Below, one piece after another: positions 47,292 through 56,298 of a stretch of DNA of 64,000 bases. The notes under the pieces are model-generated. The model was not told where the DNA came from. It did no database searches and worked only from the letters and a program-made list of their open reading frames with translations. Origin of the DNA: Nocardiopsis sinuspersici (GTDB lineage: Bacteria; Actinomycetota; Actinomycetes; Streptosporangiales; Streptosporangiaceae); the NCBI GenBank assembly GCA_008638415.1, contig VWVT01000002.1, positions 434,001 to 498,000 on the forward strand, given 5' to 3'. Numbering within the stretch: position 1 is the stretch's first letter; every line of letters starts with the position of its first letter. The translations under genes were made by a program, and so were the position numbers.

Positions 47292-48437
47292 ATGCGCCTG
47301 CTGCACACCTCGGACTGGCACCTGGGTCGCTCCTTCCACAGGGAGAACCTCATCGGCGCCCAGTCCGCCTTCCTCGACCACCTCGTCGACACCATCCGCG
47401 AACGCCGGATCGACGTCGTCGCCGTGGCCGGCGACCTCTACGACCGCGCGCTTCCCTCGGTGGACGCCGTCCGGCTGTTCGACCGGGCGCTCAGCCGCAT
47501 CCGCGAGACGGGAGCCCGCGCCGTCCTCATCAGCGGCAACCACGACTCCATGACGCGGATGTCCTTCGCCACCGGCCTCATCGACGCCTCGGGCGTCCAC
47601 CTGCGCAGCTCCCTGGACGGGGTCGGCGCCCCCGTCGTCGTCGACGACGAGCACGGCCCCGTCGCCTTCTACGGCATCCCCTACCTCGACCCGGAACTCG
47701 CCCGCCACCAGTGGGACCTGCCCGAGCGCGGCCACGCCACGGCCGTCGGATACGCCATGGACCTGGTCCGCGCCGACCTCGCCGAGCGCCCGGGCACCCG
47801 CTCGGTGGTCCTCTCGCACGCCTTCGTCACCGGCGGAGAGCCCTCCGACAGCGAACGCGACATCTCCGTGGGCGGCGCCTCGCACGTGCCCGTCCGGGTC
47901 TACGACGGGGTCGACTACGTCGCCCTGGGCCACCTGCACGGACGGCAGGCCATCACCCCGTCCGTGCGCTACGCGGGCAGCCCGCTCGCCTACTCCTTCT
48001 CCGAGGAGCACCACGTCAAGGGCTGCTGGGTGGTGGAGCTGGACGCCGACGGCCTGGCGGACGCGGAGTTCGTCGAGGCGCCAGTCCCCCGCCCGCTGGC
48101 CCGGATCCGCGGCCGGATCGAGGACCTGCTCACCCTCCCCGAGTGGGACTCCCACACCGACCACTGGCTCCAGATCACCCTCACCGACCCCCGCCGCCCG
48201 GCCCACCCCATGGACCGGCTGCGCGAACGCTTCCCCCACACCCTGGTCCTGGACTTCGCTCCCGAGGGCGCCGCCCCCGACACCCGCCCGGTCGCCGCCT
48301 CCGTCGCCGACCGCAGCGAGCGCCAGGTGGTCGCCGACTTCGTCGAGTGGGCCCGCGGCACCCCCGCCACCCCCGAGGAGGAGGCCCTCGTGAACACCGC
48401 CGTCGAGCAGGTCCGGTCCCAGGAGGGAACGCGCTGA
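47292..48437 (+). CDS. sbcD: Exonuclease SbcCD subunit D
   Basis: 381 residues. Metallophosphoesterase motifs are complete: TSDWHLGRSF, GDLYDRALP, SGNHDSMTRM, SHAFV and GHLHGRQ. With SbcC it processes DNA hairpins and blocked ends. I choose the ATG at 47292 (MRLLHTSDWHLG); an ATG at 47280 adds four residues. A possible -10 TAATGT (47278-47283) would make the transcript nearly leaderless. It shares one base with the sbcC start. Confidence 0.95.
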   Translation: MRLLHTSDWHLGRSFHRENLIGAQSAFLDHLVDTIRERRIDVVAVAGDLYDRALPSVDAVRLFDRALSRIRETGARAVLISGNHDSMTRMSFATGLIDASGVHLRSSLDGVGAPVVVDDEHGPVAFYGIPYLDPELARHQWDLPERGHATAVGYAMDLVRADLAERPGTRSVVLSHAFVTGGEPSDSERDISVGGASHVPVRVYDGVDYVALGHLHGRQAITPSVRYAGSPLAYSFSEEHHVKGCWVVELDADGLADAEFVEAPVPRPLARIRGRIEDLLTLPEWDSHTDHWLQITLTDPRRPAHPMDRLRERFPHTLVLDFAPEGAAPDTRPVAASVADRSERQVVADFVEWARGTPATPEEEALVNTAVEQVRSQEGTR

Positions 48438-51400
48438 TGCGGTTGCACACCCTCACCATCGAGGCGTTCGGCCCGTTCGCGGGCACCGAGAAGGTGGACT
48501 TCGACCGCCTCAGCGCGGGCGGGCTCTTCCTCGTCCACGGCCCCACCGGCGCGGGCAAGACCTCCGTGCTGGACGCGGTGTGCTTCGCCCTGTACGGCAG
48601 CGTGCCGGGCGCACGCGGCAAGGACCGCTCCCCCAAGAGCGACCACGCGCCGCTGGACCGCGTCCCCCGGATCACCCTGGAGTTCACCGTCCGGGACCGC
48701 CGTGTCCGCGTCGAGCGCAGCCCCCGCTGGGAGCGGCCCAAGAAGCGCGGGACCGGCACCAGGGTCGAGAACGCCAAGGTCCTCGTCCAGGAGCGGCTCA
48801 ACGGCCGCTGGGAGGGCGTCACCAACCGCCCCGACGAGGCCGGGCAGTTCGTCGGCGACCTGGTGGGGCTCACCCTCGAACAGTTCTGCCAGACCGCCAT
48901 GCTCCCCCAGGGCGACTTCGCCCGGTTCCTGCGCGCCAAGTCCGACGAACGGCGCGACTCCCTGGAGCGGATCTTCAACACCCGCGTGTTCCGCGACGTG
49001 GAGGAGTGGTTCAAGGAGCACGCCAACAGGCTGCGCCGCGAGGTGGAGTCCGCCGACGACCGGGTGCGCGCGGTCGCGGGCCGGATCGCCGAGGTCGGCC
49101 GGTGCACCGCACCCGACCTGCCCGAGGAGCTGTCGGCGTGGGCCGCCGAACTGGCCGCCGTCACCACCGCGACCGCGCGCGACGCCGCCTCCGTGGCCGC
49201 GGAGTTCACCGGGGCACGTGAGGACGCGCGGCTGGCCCTGGCCGAGGGACGGGAGCTGCGCGACCGCCAGGATCGGCTGGCCTCCGCGCGCCTGCGCCGC
49301 GCCGAGCTCGCCGAGCACGCCGACTGGCGCGCGGAGGCCGACACCCGGCTCGACGCGGCCGAGCGCGCCGATTCGGTGCTGCCGTTCCTGCGCGCCCGCG
49401 ACAACCGGCGCACCGAGCTGGACAAGGCCGAAATGGCCGTCACCGACCACCTGGCCCTGGTCAGCGGCCTGCCGGGGGTCGACACCGCGGACCTGTTCCC
49501 CCCGGAGCCGGGCGGGCCGGGCCCCGAGGAGGCGCTGCGCGGCGCCGAGCGGGAGCGCCGCGACGAGCTGGCACGTCTGGAGCTGCTGCGCGGGGACGCC
49601 GAGCGCCGCCGATCCCTGGGTCGCTCCGTCACCGAGCTCACCCGGCACCTGGGCGAGATCTGCGACCAGTGGGACCACCAGCGCGGGCTGGTCGCCGACC
49701 TGCCGCCGCAGGTGGAGCGGTTGACCGACCGGCTGCGCGGTCTGCGCGACCGGGCGGGTCTGGTGGAGTCGGCCGAGACCGTCCTGGCCGCCGCCGAGCG
49801 GCGCCGGGACGGGGCCGTGGAGGCGGAGCGCCTCGGCCGGGAGCTGGAGGCGGCCCGGGAACGGCACCACGCGGCGGTGGACGCCGCCCAGGAGGCCCGC
49901 GACCGCGCCCAGGAGCTGCACGAGCGCCGGATCACCCACATGGCCGCCGAACTGGCCGGGAACCTCGCCGACGGTGAGCCGTGCGCCGTGTGCGGGTCGG
50001 CGGAGCACCCCGCCCCCGCCCGGCCCTCCGGAGAGGGGCTGGTGTCCCCGGATGAGGAGGAGCGGGCCCGGGCGGCCGCCGACACCGCCGCCGCCCGGCG
50101 CACCGAGGCGGAGAACGCCGTGACGGCGCTGCGTGAGCGGTGCGAGGCCGCCCGCGAGCGCGCCGAGGGCCGCACCCCCGAGTCCGCCCGCGAGGAGGTG
50201 CGGGCCCACCGCCTGGCGCTCTCGCAGGCCCGGGACGCCGTCGGTGAGGCGCGCCGCGTGGAGGAGGCGCTGGAGAGGGCCGCCGCCGACCTGGAGCGGG
50301 CCCGTGCCCGCGAGGGCGAACTGCTCCGCCAGGAGACCCGGGTGGAGGCCGACCGGGAGAACGCCGTCCGCGAGCACGAGAGGCTGACCGCGCGGCTGGA
50401 TCGGGCACGCGGGGACGACGCGGGGCTGGACGAGCGGATCACCAGGCTGAGCGGCGAGGCCGACCTGCTCCGCGCCGCCGCCGAGGCCGCCGTCGCCCGG
50501 GACCGCGCGGCCGAGGAGCTGCGCGCGGCCGCCGCCGAGGCCGAGCGGGCGCGGGCCGAGGTCCGGTTCGCCGACGAGGCCGGGGTGTGGGAGGCCGTCC
50601 TGGACGAGCGGCGGCGGCGTGAGCTGCGTGAGCGCGCCCGTTCCTTCGACGGCAAGTGGGCCACCGTCGAGGCGGCGCTGGCCGATCCCGGCCTGGCCGC
50701 CGCGGGGGAGCTGCCCGCCCCGGACCTGGAGGCGCTGGACGCCGAGGCCCGAAGCGCCTCGGACACCGCCGACCGCGCGGTGACCTGGCGGAGCACGCTG
50801 GAGCAGCGGGCGAGCCGGCTCACCGAGCTGCGCGGGGACCTCCGGAGGCAGTTGGCGGACTGTGAGCCGGTGCTGCACCGCTACACGGTGGCCGAGGGGC
50901 TGCGCGGCCTGGCGGCGGGGACCTCCCCCGACAACACCGACCACGTGCGCCTGTCCGCCTACGTGCTGGCCTCCCGCCTGGAGCGGGTGGTGGCCGCCGC
51001 CAACGACCGCCTGGTGACGATGTCGGACGGCCGGTACGAGTTGCGGTACACGGTGGACAAGGCCGCCGGTGACGGGCGCGCGCGTTCGGCCGGAGGCCTG
51101 GGCATGCGGGTGGTCGACGCCTGGACGGGGGTGGAGCGCGACCCGGCCACGCTCTCGGGCGGGGAGACGTTCTTCAGCTCGCTGGCCCTGGCCCTGGGGC
51201 TGGGCGACGTGGCCAGTGCCGAGGCGGGCGGCGCGGACATCGACACGCTGTTCGTGGACGAGGGCTTCGGCACCCTGGACGAGGACACCCTGGAGGAGGT
51301 GCTGGACGTCCTGGACCGGCTGCGCGACGGCGGCCGCGCCGTGGGCGTGGTGAGCCACGTCGCCGACCTGAGGCAGCGGGTGTCGACGCGGCTGAGGGTG

Positions 51401-51442
51401 GTCAAGAGCGCCTCGGGGTCGAGGGTGGAGCACGTGGGCTGA
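48437..51442 (+). CDS. sbcC: Exonuclease SbcCD subunit C
   Basis: 1001 residues. N-terminal half of an ABC-ATPase with Walker A GPTGAGKTSVLDAVCFALYG, long Arg/Glu/Ala-rich coiled coils, and a zinc hook at CAVCG (about residues 515-518). The second coil leads to the C-terminal half with TLSGGETFFSSLALALGLGD and LFVDEGFGTLD. It overlaps sbcD by one base (TGATG), with AGGAGGG in the sbcD end as its ribosome binding site. A very long opposite-strand open frame here is a shadow. Confidence 0.96.
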   Translation: MRLHTLTIEAFGPFAGTEKVDFDRLSAGGLFLVHGPTGAGKTSVLDAVCFALYGSVPGARGKDRSPKSDHAPLDRVPRITLEFTVRDRRVRVERSPRWERPKKRGTGTRVENAKVLVQERLNGRWEGVTNRPDEAGQFVGDLVGLTLEQFCQTAMLPQGDFARFLRAKSDERRDSLERIFNTRVFRDVEEWFKEHANRLRREVESADDRVRAVAGRIAEVGRCTAPDLPEELSAWAAELAAVTTATARDAASVAAEFTGAREDARLALAEGRELRDRQDRLASARLRRAELAEHADWRAEADTRLDAAERADSVLPFLRARDNRRTELDKAEMAVTDHLALVSGLPGVDTADLFPPEPGGPGPEEALRGAERERRDELARLELLRGDAERRRSLGRSVTELTRHLGEICDQWDHQRGLVADLPPQVERLTDRLRGLRDRAGLVESAETVLAAAERRRDGAVEAERLGRELEAARERHHAAVDAAQEARDRAQELHERRITHMAAELAGNLADGEPCAVCGSAEHPAPARPSGEGLVSPDEEERARAAADTAAARRTEAENAVTALRERCEAARERAEGRTPESAREEVRAHRLALSQARDAVGEARRVEEALERAAADLERARAREGELLRQETRVEADRENAVREHERLTARLDRARGDDAGLDERITRLSGEADLLRAAAEAAVARDRAAEELRAAAAEAERARAEVRFADEAGVWEAVLDERRRRELRERARSFDGKWATVEAALADPGLAAAGELPAPDLEALDAEARSASDTADRAVTWRSTLEQRASRLTELRGDLRRQLADCEPVLHRYTVAEGLRGLAAGTSPDNTDHVRLSAYVLASRLERVVAAANDRLVTMSDGRYELRYTVDKAAGDGRARSAGGLGMRVVDAWTGVERDPATLSGGETFFSSLALALGLGDVASAEAGGADIDTLFVDEGFGTLDEDTLEEVLDVLDRLRDGGRAVGVVSHVADLRQRVSTRLRVVKSASGSRVEHVG

Positions 51443-51446
51443 CCGG

Positions 51447-51470
51447 CCCGGTCCCGCTCCCGGGACGGGC
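51447..51470 (+). terminator. Terminator after sbcC
   Basis: GTCCCG (51451-51456) and CGGGAC (51461-51466) pair over CTCC, with flanking CCCG/GGGC adding partial pairs. It lies nine bases after the sbcC stop. Confidence 0.55.
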
Positions 51471-51541
51471 GGCGCCGGCCACTGCGCTCGGGCCCTTCGC
51501 ACACCCACCCCGGATCCGGCCGCCCTCCGACCGGTGCGACA

Positions 51542-51970
51542 ATGACCAGCGTGAATTCGCTGGTCGACATCGCCGTGTTCGGAATCGTGGGCGCCATCAT
51601 GATGGCGGCCCTCATCGGTCTGCTCCTCGTGCTTCCAGGGGGTGCCCGCGAGGCGCCGCCCGGGGTGCGGGTGGCGTTCGGAGCCGCCTCGGTGGTGCTC
51701 CTGGTGGCGCTGCCGGTACTGGCCGCGGCCAACACGCTGTCCGCCGGCTCCGGCTTCTGGACGGCGTTCGCCGTGGCCAGTTGCGTCGTGGCCGTCGTGT
51801 ACGCGGTGAACGTGGCGATGCTGCCGCTGGTGGCCCGCCGCCAGGCCGCGTCCGGGGACCGGTCCGCCCTCGCATCGCTGCGTCCGTCCCTGCCGGTCCT
51901 GGCCGTGGGCCTGCTGGTCTGCCTGACCCTGGGGCTGGTGGGCGCGTCCGTGGCCGCCCTGATCATCTGA
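51542..51970 (+). CDS. Small four-helix membrane protein, function unknown
   Basis: 142 residues with four hydrophobic helices (IAVFGIVGAIMMAALIGLLL, FGAASVVLLVALPVLAAA, TAFAVASCVVAVVYAVNVAM, LPVLAVGLLVCLTLGLVGAS). No recognised motif or signal peptide. ATG at 51542 with no obvious ribosome binding site. It stands between sbcC and the convergent CopD-CtaG gene, with strong hairpins on both sides, and is probably monocistronic. Confidence 0.7.
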   Translation: MTSVNSLVDIAVFGIVGAIMMAALIGLLLVLPGGAREAPPGVRVAFGAASVVLLVALPVLAAANTLSAGSGFWTAFAVASCVVAVVYAVNVAMLPLVARRQAASGDRSALASLRPSLPVLAVGLLVCLTLGLVGASVAALII

Positions 51971-51990
51971 CCCCGGCTCCCCGCTCCCAC

Positions 51991-52014
51991 GCCCCGCGCC
52001 CTCCGGCGCGGGGC
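51991..52014. terminator. Perfect hairpin terminator between convergent genes
   Basis: GCCCCGCGCC (51991-52000) and GGCGCGGGGC (52005-52014) form a 10-bp stem with a CTCC loop, followed by TTCTC. The rest of 51971-52258 shows only a short direct repeat GCGGGCTCCGTGCG and no convincing gene. Confidence 0.8.
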
Positions 52015-52258
52015 TTCTCACGTGGCGGGCTCCGTGCGATGGTCCCAGTGCGGTGGGCCCCGTGCGGCGCGCCTCCGCATCGCGGGCTCCGTGCGTGGGC
52101 CGCGAGTTCCGTACGCCACGGGTGTCCGGCGGGGCGTTCGCCCCGTGGGACTCCGAGCGCCGACGCCCGGGGAGGGGCCTCCGACGCGGCGGCGGGGGCG
52201 CACCCTCCGGTACGCCCCCGCGCGGATCCGCCCGTGCGCCGCTCACGGCGCCGCGTCC

Positions 52259-54472
52259 CTATCCGTTCGGCTCGACCTGTCCGCCGGGCTTCGCGTCCGC
52301 CTCCGGCTCGGGCCGCCCGTCCGCCCGCTCCTGCGGCTCCGGGGCGCCCGGGGCCACCGCGGCCTCCGTCGCCGCGGCGCCAGCGGCCGGGCCCGCACCC
52401 GCACCCGCACCGCGCGAGCGCCGGTCGAGTTCGGCCAGGTAGGCGTTGTAGGCGTCCATGTCGGCGTCGTCGGAACCACCCCGGCGGCTGTGCCGTTCGC
52501 GGCGGCGCTCCTCCTTCTCGTCGTCGCGCGCCCACTGCCGGACCAGCGCGATCATGACCAGCGCGGTGGGGATCTCGCCCAGCGCCCAGGCGACGCCGCC
52601 GCCCTTGTACTGGTCCTCGGCCTGTCCCTCCATCCACGGCACCTCGAACTGGCCGTAGAAGTCCATCGCCAGCGGCGCCGACTGCATCATGATCGTGATG
52701 CCGAAGAAGGCGTGGAACCCCATCACCACCAGCAGCAGCAGGATCCGCAGCAGGAAGGGCACCTTCCTCGGGGCCGGGTCCACGCCCACGATGATCCAGT
52801 AGAAGAGGAAGCCCACGAGGAGGAAGTGCACGCTCATGAACATGTGGCCCAGGTGGTCGTTCATCAGCGTGGCGAACAGCGGGGTGAAGTACAGCGCGTA
52901 GGGGCTGAGCACGAACAGCGGGGCGGCGACCGCCGGATGCGTCACCACCTTGGAGTAGCGGCTGTTGAGGAACAGGTTCAGCCACTCGCGCGGCCCCCGG
53001 TCCCCGCGCCGCGCGGCGGGCCGGAACCCGCGCAGGGCCAGGGTGACCGGCGCGCCCAGCACCAGCAGGATCGGGGTGAGCATCGACAGCACCATGTGCT
53101 GGATCATGTGCGTCGAGAACATCACCATCGAGTAGGTCGCGAACCCGCTCAACTGTGTGACGACGATCGTCAGCAGCCCCGCCATGAAGGCCACCGTGCG
53201 CCCGACGGGCCAGGCGTCGCCCCGGCGCCGCAGCCGCACCACGCCGGCCGCGTACAGCCCTCCCCCGAGCACCACGACCATGGCGAAGAACAGGTCGGGG
53301 CGCCACAGCGTGAGCAGGTTCGCGGCGCTCATGGGCGGCGGGACCGGGAAACCGAGGATGATGGTGGCCGGGTCGACGGTGCTCTCCAGCGGCGGGGGCG
53401 GCGCGGTGCGCCCCAGTCCGACGGCCACACCGATGACGGCGGCCATGATGAGCACCTCGACCAGTGCCACGCGCAGGAACAGCGGGCGCCGGAAGGCCTC
53501 TCCCGCCGGGCCCTCCGGCGCGTCGTCGAGGCGCTTGAAGGTGAACTCGCGCTGCATGTAGCCGAACGCGCCCAGGACCACGAACAGGATGGTCTTGACC
53601 AGGATGATCAGCCCGTACTCGGTGGTGAGCAGGTCCCCGGGGGAGTACAGGCGCGCCAGCGCGCTGGCCACGCCGCTGACGGCCACGCCGGCGTAGGCCC
53701 ACAGGGCCATGCGGCTGAACCGGTTGGCGGCCACCGACGGGGCCTGCGCGTCCCGGCGCGTCGCGTGGTAGGTGAGGGCGGCCAGGCCGCCCACCCACAC
53801 GCTGATGGAGATGACGTGCATGGCCAGTCCGGTCACGGCCAGTTCGTGCGCCCCGGAGGAGGCCGAGTGGCCGGTCAGCGCCGGGGGCGTGATCGCGACC
53901 AGGGCGAGGACGAGCAGCCACAGGCCCCCGGTGGCGCTGGTGGTCGTGCGGCCGAACAGGGCGATGCCGGTCGTGAACAGGACGACGAACATCAGCGCGA
54001 TGCCGCCGGAGATGGATCCGGCGTAGGCGGTGACCTCGTCGACGCTGACCTGGCCGACGGCCCTGGCCAGGAACTCCGAGGTCTGGAAGTAGAGGGTGAA
54101 CACGGCGGAGACGGCCCACGCCAGGGCCGCCCAGGTGGCGCCGTGCACGTAGCCGACCGCCTGTCGGGACAGCCGGCCCTTGTGGGAGGGCAGCAAAACC
54201 GTCGCGAGCAGCAGCAGGCCGATGGCCACGACCCCGGAGGCGTCCATGGCTGTCTTGGCCAGCGGCAGGCCCCAGCGGACGGCCTCGCCGGCGTCGGGCA
54301 GGCCCGGGATGACCTCGGGGAAGGCGGCGCCGCCGAGAAGGAGGGTGAGGCTCAGACCGAGCAGGCACAGGGCCGCGGCGGCCACGGCGAAGAGGGGGAC
54401 GCGCCCCGGGCCCGGGGCGTCGTCATGGTGTTCCTGAGGAGGGGATTTCGGGTTCAGTGCGGGAGGAGCCAC
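52259..54472 (-). CDS. CopD-CtaG fusion membrane protein (copper uptake / cytochrome oxidase assembly)
   Basis: 737 residues and about 14 membrane helices. The middle (about 150-330) resembles CopD (HELAVTGLAMHVISISVWVG, LWAYAGVAVSGVASALARLY). The C-terminal half is a caa3-type CtaG domain (MVMFSTHMIQHMVLSMLTPI, LFATLMNDHLGHMFMSVHFL, GFHAFFGITIMMQSAPLA) with conserved His and Met residues likely to bind copper. A disordered Ala/Pro/Glu tail of about 90 residues ends the protein. It probably supplies copper to cytochrome c oxidase. The start is GTG at 54472, with GGAG six bases upstream. Confidence 0.9.
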   Translation of the reverse strand: MAPPALNPKSPPQEHHDDAPGPGRVPLFAVAAAALCLLGLSLTLLLGGAAFPEVIPGLPDAGEAVRWGLPLAKTAMDASGVVAIGLLLLATVLLPSHKGRLSRQAVGYVHGATWAALAWAVSAVFTLYFQTSEFLARAVGQVSVDEVTAYAGSISGGIALMFVVLFTTGIALFGRTTTSATGGLWLLVLALVAITPPALTGHSASSGAHELAVTGLAMHVISISVWVGGLAALTYHATRRDAQAPSVAANRFSRMALWAYAGVAVSGVASALARLYSPGDLLTTEYGLIILVKTILFVVLGAFGYMQREFTFKRLDDAPEGPAGEAFRRPLFLRVALVEVLIMAAVIGVAVGLGRTAPPPPLESTVDPATIILGFPVPPPMSAANLLTLWRPDLFFAMVVVLGGGLYAAGVVRLRRRGDAWPVGRTVAFMAGLLTIVVTQLSGFATYSMVMFSTHMIQHMVLSMLTPILLVLGAPVTLALRGFRPAARRGDRGPREWLNLFLNSRYSKVVTHPAVAAPLFVLSPYALYFTPLFATLMNDHLGHMFMSVHFLLVGFLFYWIIVGVDPAPRKVPFLLRILLLLVVMGFHAFFGITIMMQSAPLAMDFYGQFEVPWMEGQAEDQYKGGGVAWALGEIPTALVMIALVRQWARDDEKEERRRERHSRRGGSDDADMDAYNAYLAELDRRSRGAGAGAGPAAGAAATEAAVAPGAPEPQERADGRPEPEADAKPGGQVEPNG

Positions 54473-54843
54473 GCGCCACTCCGTCGTCGGTCTCGTTTCG
54501 ATGGCTGGTCAGCGCCCTTGGCCGTTGGCCGCCTCGCTGCTGTCCAGTCACTTCCGGCAGGGGCCGCGCACGGAGGAACACCTCGACCAAGGTTAAACCG
54601 TTTACTACACGGTGTCGGACTTGGGCGCCCCCGGCCACCCCCGTACACGTCCCGAACCCGAGACGTGCCCGGGAGGATGTCGTGTTTCCCCCTCACCGAG
54701 GGGCCTCCCGCGATACGCTCGTCCTCCGGCCGAGACGACTTCCCCGCCCGCCGTTCGACCACTCCTCCCCCGTGCCGCGGGCTCCTCCGCGGCTCCTCAC
54801 AGCACACCCTCCCGTCGCGAGCGTAGTGAAAAGGGGACCGGCG
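54473..54843. other. Divergent promoter region with a TAAAC-C-GTTTA palindrome
   Basis: No gene in 371 bases. At 54594-54604 lies TAAAC-C-GTTTA, a 5-1-5 palindrome in an AT-rich patch, about 125 bases before the CopD-CtaG GTG and 240 before the plus-strand ATG. It is a plausible operator for the copper-related gene, but no regulator is assigned. Confidence 0.45.
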
Positions 54844-56091
54844 ATGACCGTGTTCGACAGTGTGGTCAGGTCCAGGCGCGTGGTCGCCGCCGACGGGGTC
54901 GCCCCCGCCTCCGTCGGAGTGCGCGACGGCCGGATCGAGGCCGTGGACGCCTACGGAGCGGACATGCCCGCGCGCGAGGTGACCGACCTCGGCGACGTGG
55001 CGCTGCTGCCCGGCGCCGTCGACGTGGACACCGGCGCACACGCGCCGGGGCAGGGCCTGGCCGAGTCCTACCGCCTGGTGGGCACGGCCGCCCTGCGCGG
55101 CGGGGTGACCTGCGTCGTGGCCTCCCCCGCCCCGGCCCGGCCCGCCATCACGTGCGCGGACGCGCTCCAGACCCACCAGCGCGCGGCGGCGCCCTCCCCG
55201 GTTCCGGTGCTGTTCCTGGGCGGGGTGACCCCAGGCACCGGCCCGCTCGACCTGGCCGACCTGCAGGCGGCGGGCGCGGTGGCCTTCCGCTGCTCCCTGT
55301 CGGACGGGGGAGCCCCGGACATGGCGTCCCTGGGCGACGCCCGGCTGCGCAAGTCGATGGCCGAACTCGCGGCACTGGACAGCGTGCTCCTGGTGCACGC
55401 CGAGGACGCCCGGGAGCTGGGGACCCCGCCGGTGTCGGCGGAGCAGCGGCCGCCCCGGGCGGAACGGCGCGGACTGGAGCGGGTGATCGCGGCGGCCCGC
55501 GTGGTGGGGGCGCGCACGCACGTGTGCCCGTTCACGGCGGCCGAGTGCGCCGCGCTGCTGGCGGCGGCGGGGCCGATCGGGGTGGAGCTGTCGGCGCAGA
55601 CCTGCCCGCACTACCTGTGCCTGCCCTCGGAGTCGCTGGCACAGGATTCGCCCGCCCACGCCTGTCGTCCCCCGGTGCGCTCGGACGCCAACCGCAGGGC
55701 GCTGTGGAGCGCGCTGCTGGCGGAGGAGTCGTCGATCACCACGGTGGGGTCGGGGCACCTTCCCGCCCACGGCCTGTACACGCTGGAGTGGAGCCTGTCC
55801 GCACTGTGGACGGCGGCGCACCGGCGCGGTGGCGGACTGGCCGACCTGGCCCGGTGGACGGCCGAGGCTCCCGCGCAACTGCTGGGACTGGGCGGCAAGG
55901 GGCGGATCGCGGCGGGCTTCGACGCCGACCTGGTCGCCTTCGACCCCCTCGCACGGGTGGCGGTTCCGGGCGTGGATCCGAGCCCGTACGCGGGTAGGGA
56001 ACTGGTGGGCCGCGTGGAACGCGTGTGGATCGCGGGACGCGGGACCGGGCCGGAGGGCGGTCGCGTCGGCTCCCCCGCCGACGGTCCGTGA
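54844..56091 (+). CDS. Dihydroorotase/allantoinase-like protein lacking most metal ligands (probable pseudoenzyme)
   Basis: 415 residues with the overall cyclic amidohydrolase layout: small beta part (VRDGRIEAVDAYG), barrel, and closing LLGLGGKGRIAAGFDADLVA. But the metal site is eroded. The PGxxDxHxH motif reads PGAVDVDTG (His to Asp62 and Gly64), the carboxylated Lys is Arg149 (AVAFRCSL), the CHVS histidine is Pro229 (HVCPFT), and the TDH Asp is Gly (SGHLPAH). Only His185 in VHAED remains. The reading frame is intact and codon use normal, so it seems kept for another role. ATG at 54844 with AAGGGGA upstream. It precedes ald by 207 bases. Confidence 0.85.
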   Translation: MTVFDSVVRSRRVVAADGVAPASVGVRDGRIEAVDAYGADMPAREVTDLGDVALLPGAVDVDTGAHAPGQGLAESYRLVGTAALRGGVTCVVASPAPARPAITCADALQTHQRAAAPSPVPVLFLGGVTPGTGPLDLADLQAAGAVAFRCSLSDGGAPDMASLGDARLRKSMAELAALDSVLLVHAEDARELGTPPVSAEQRPPRAERRGLERVIAAARVVGARTHVCPFTAAECAALLAAAGPIGVELSAQTCPHYLCLPSESLAQDSPAHACRPPVRSDANRRALWSALLAEESSITTVGSGHLPAHGLYTLEWSLSALWTAAHRRGGGLADLARWTAEAPAQLLGLGGKGRIAAGFDADLVAFDPLARVAVPGVDPSPYAGRELVGRVERVWIAGRGTGPEGGRVGSPADGP

Positions 56092-56298
56092 CGCGGCCGG
56101 ACGAGGTCCGGTCACAGGCCGGACGGGGCGCTTCGGAGCGAACCCGCCCGCACCGGGTGCGAACTCGTGTCCCATCCCACGCATTCGCTTTACACGTTGC
56201 CAACAAGGTCGCCGACAGTCATGCATGTTGACGATGGCGGCGAGGGGCCTTCGCAGGTCACAGTGGGGATATCAACGGAGATACCAGTAGGAGGAACC

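Noticed and set aside
52018-52203. Small minus-strand open frame of 61 codons
   Set aside because: Arg/Pro/Gly-rich, no ribosome binding site, and it contains a short direct repeat; it looks like non-coding high-GC sequence.
47990-52246. Very long minus-strand open frame across sbcD-sbcC
   Set aside because: It is antisense to two clear genes with full motifs and has a Gly/Ala/Arg/Gln shadow composition.
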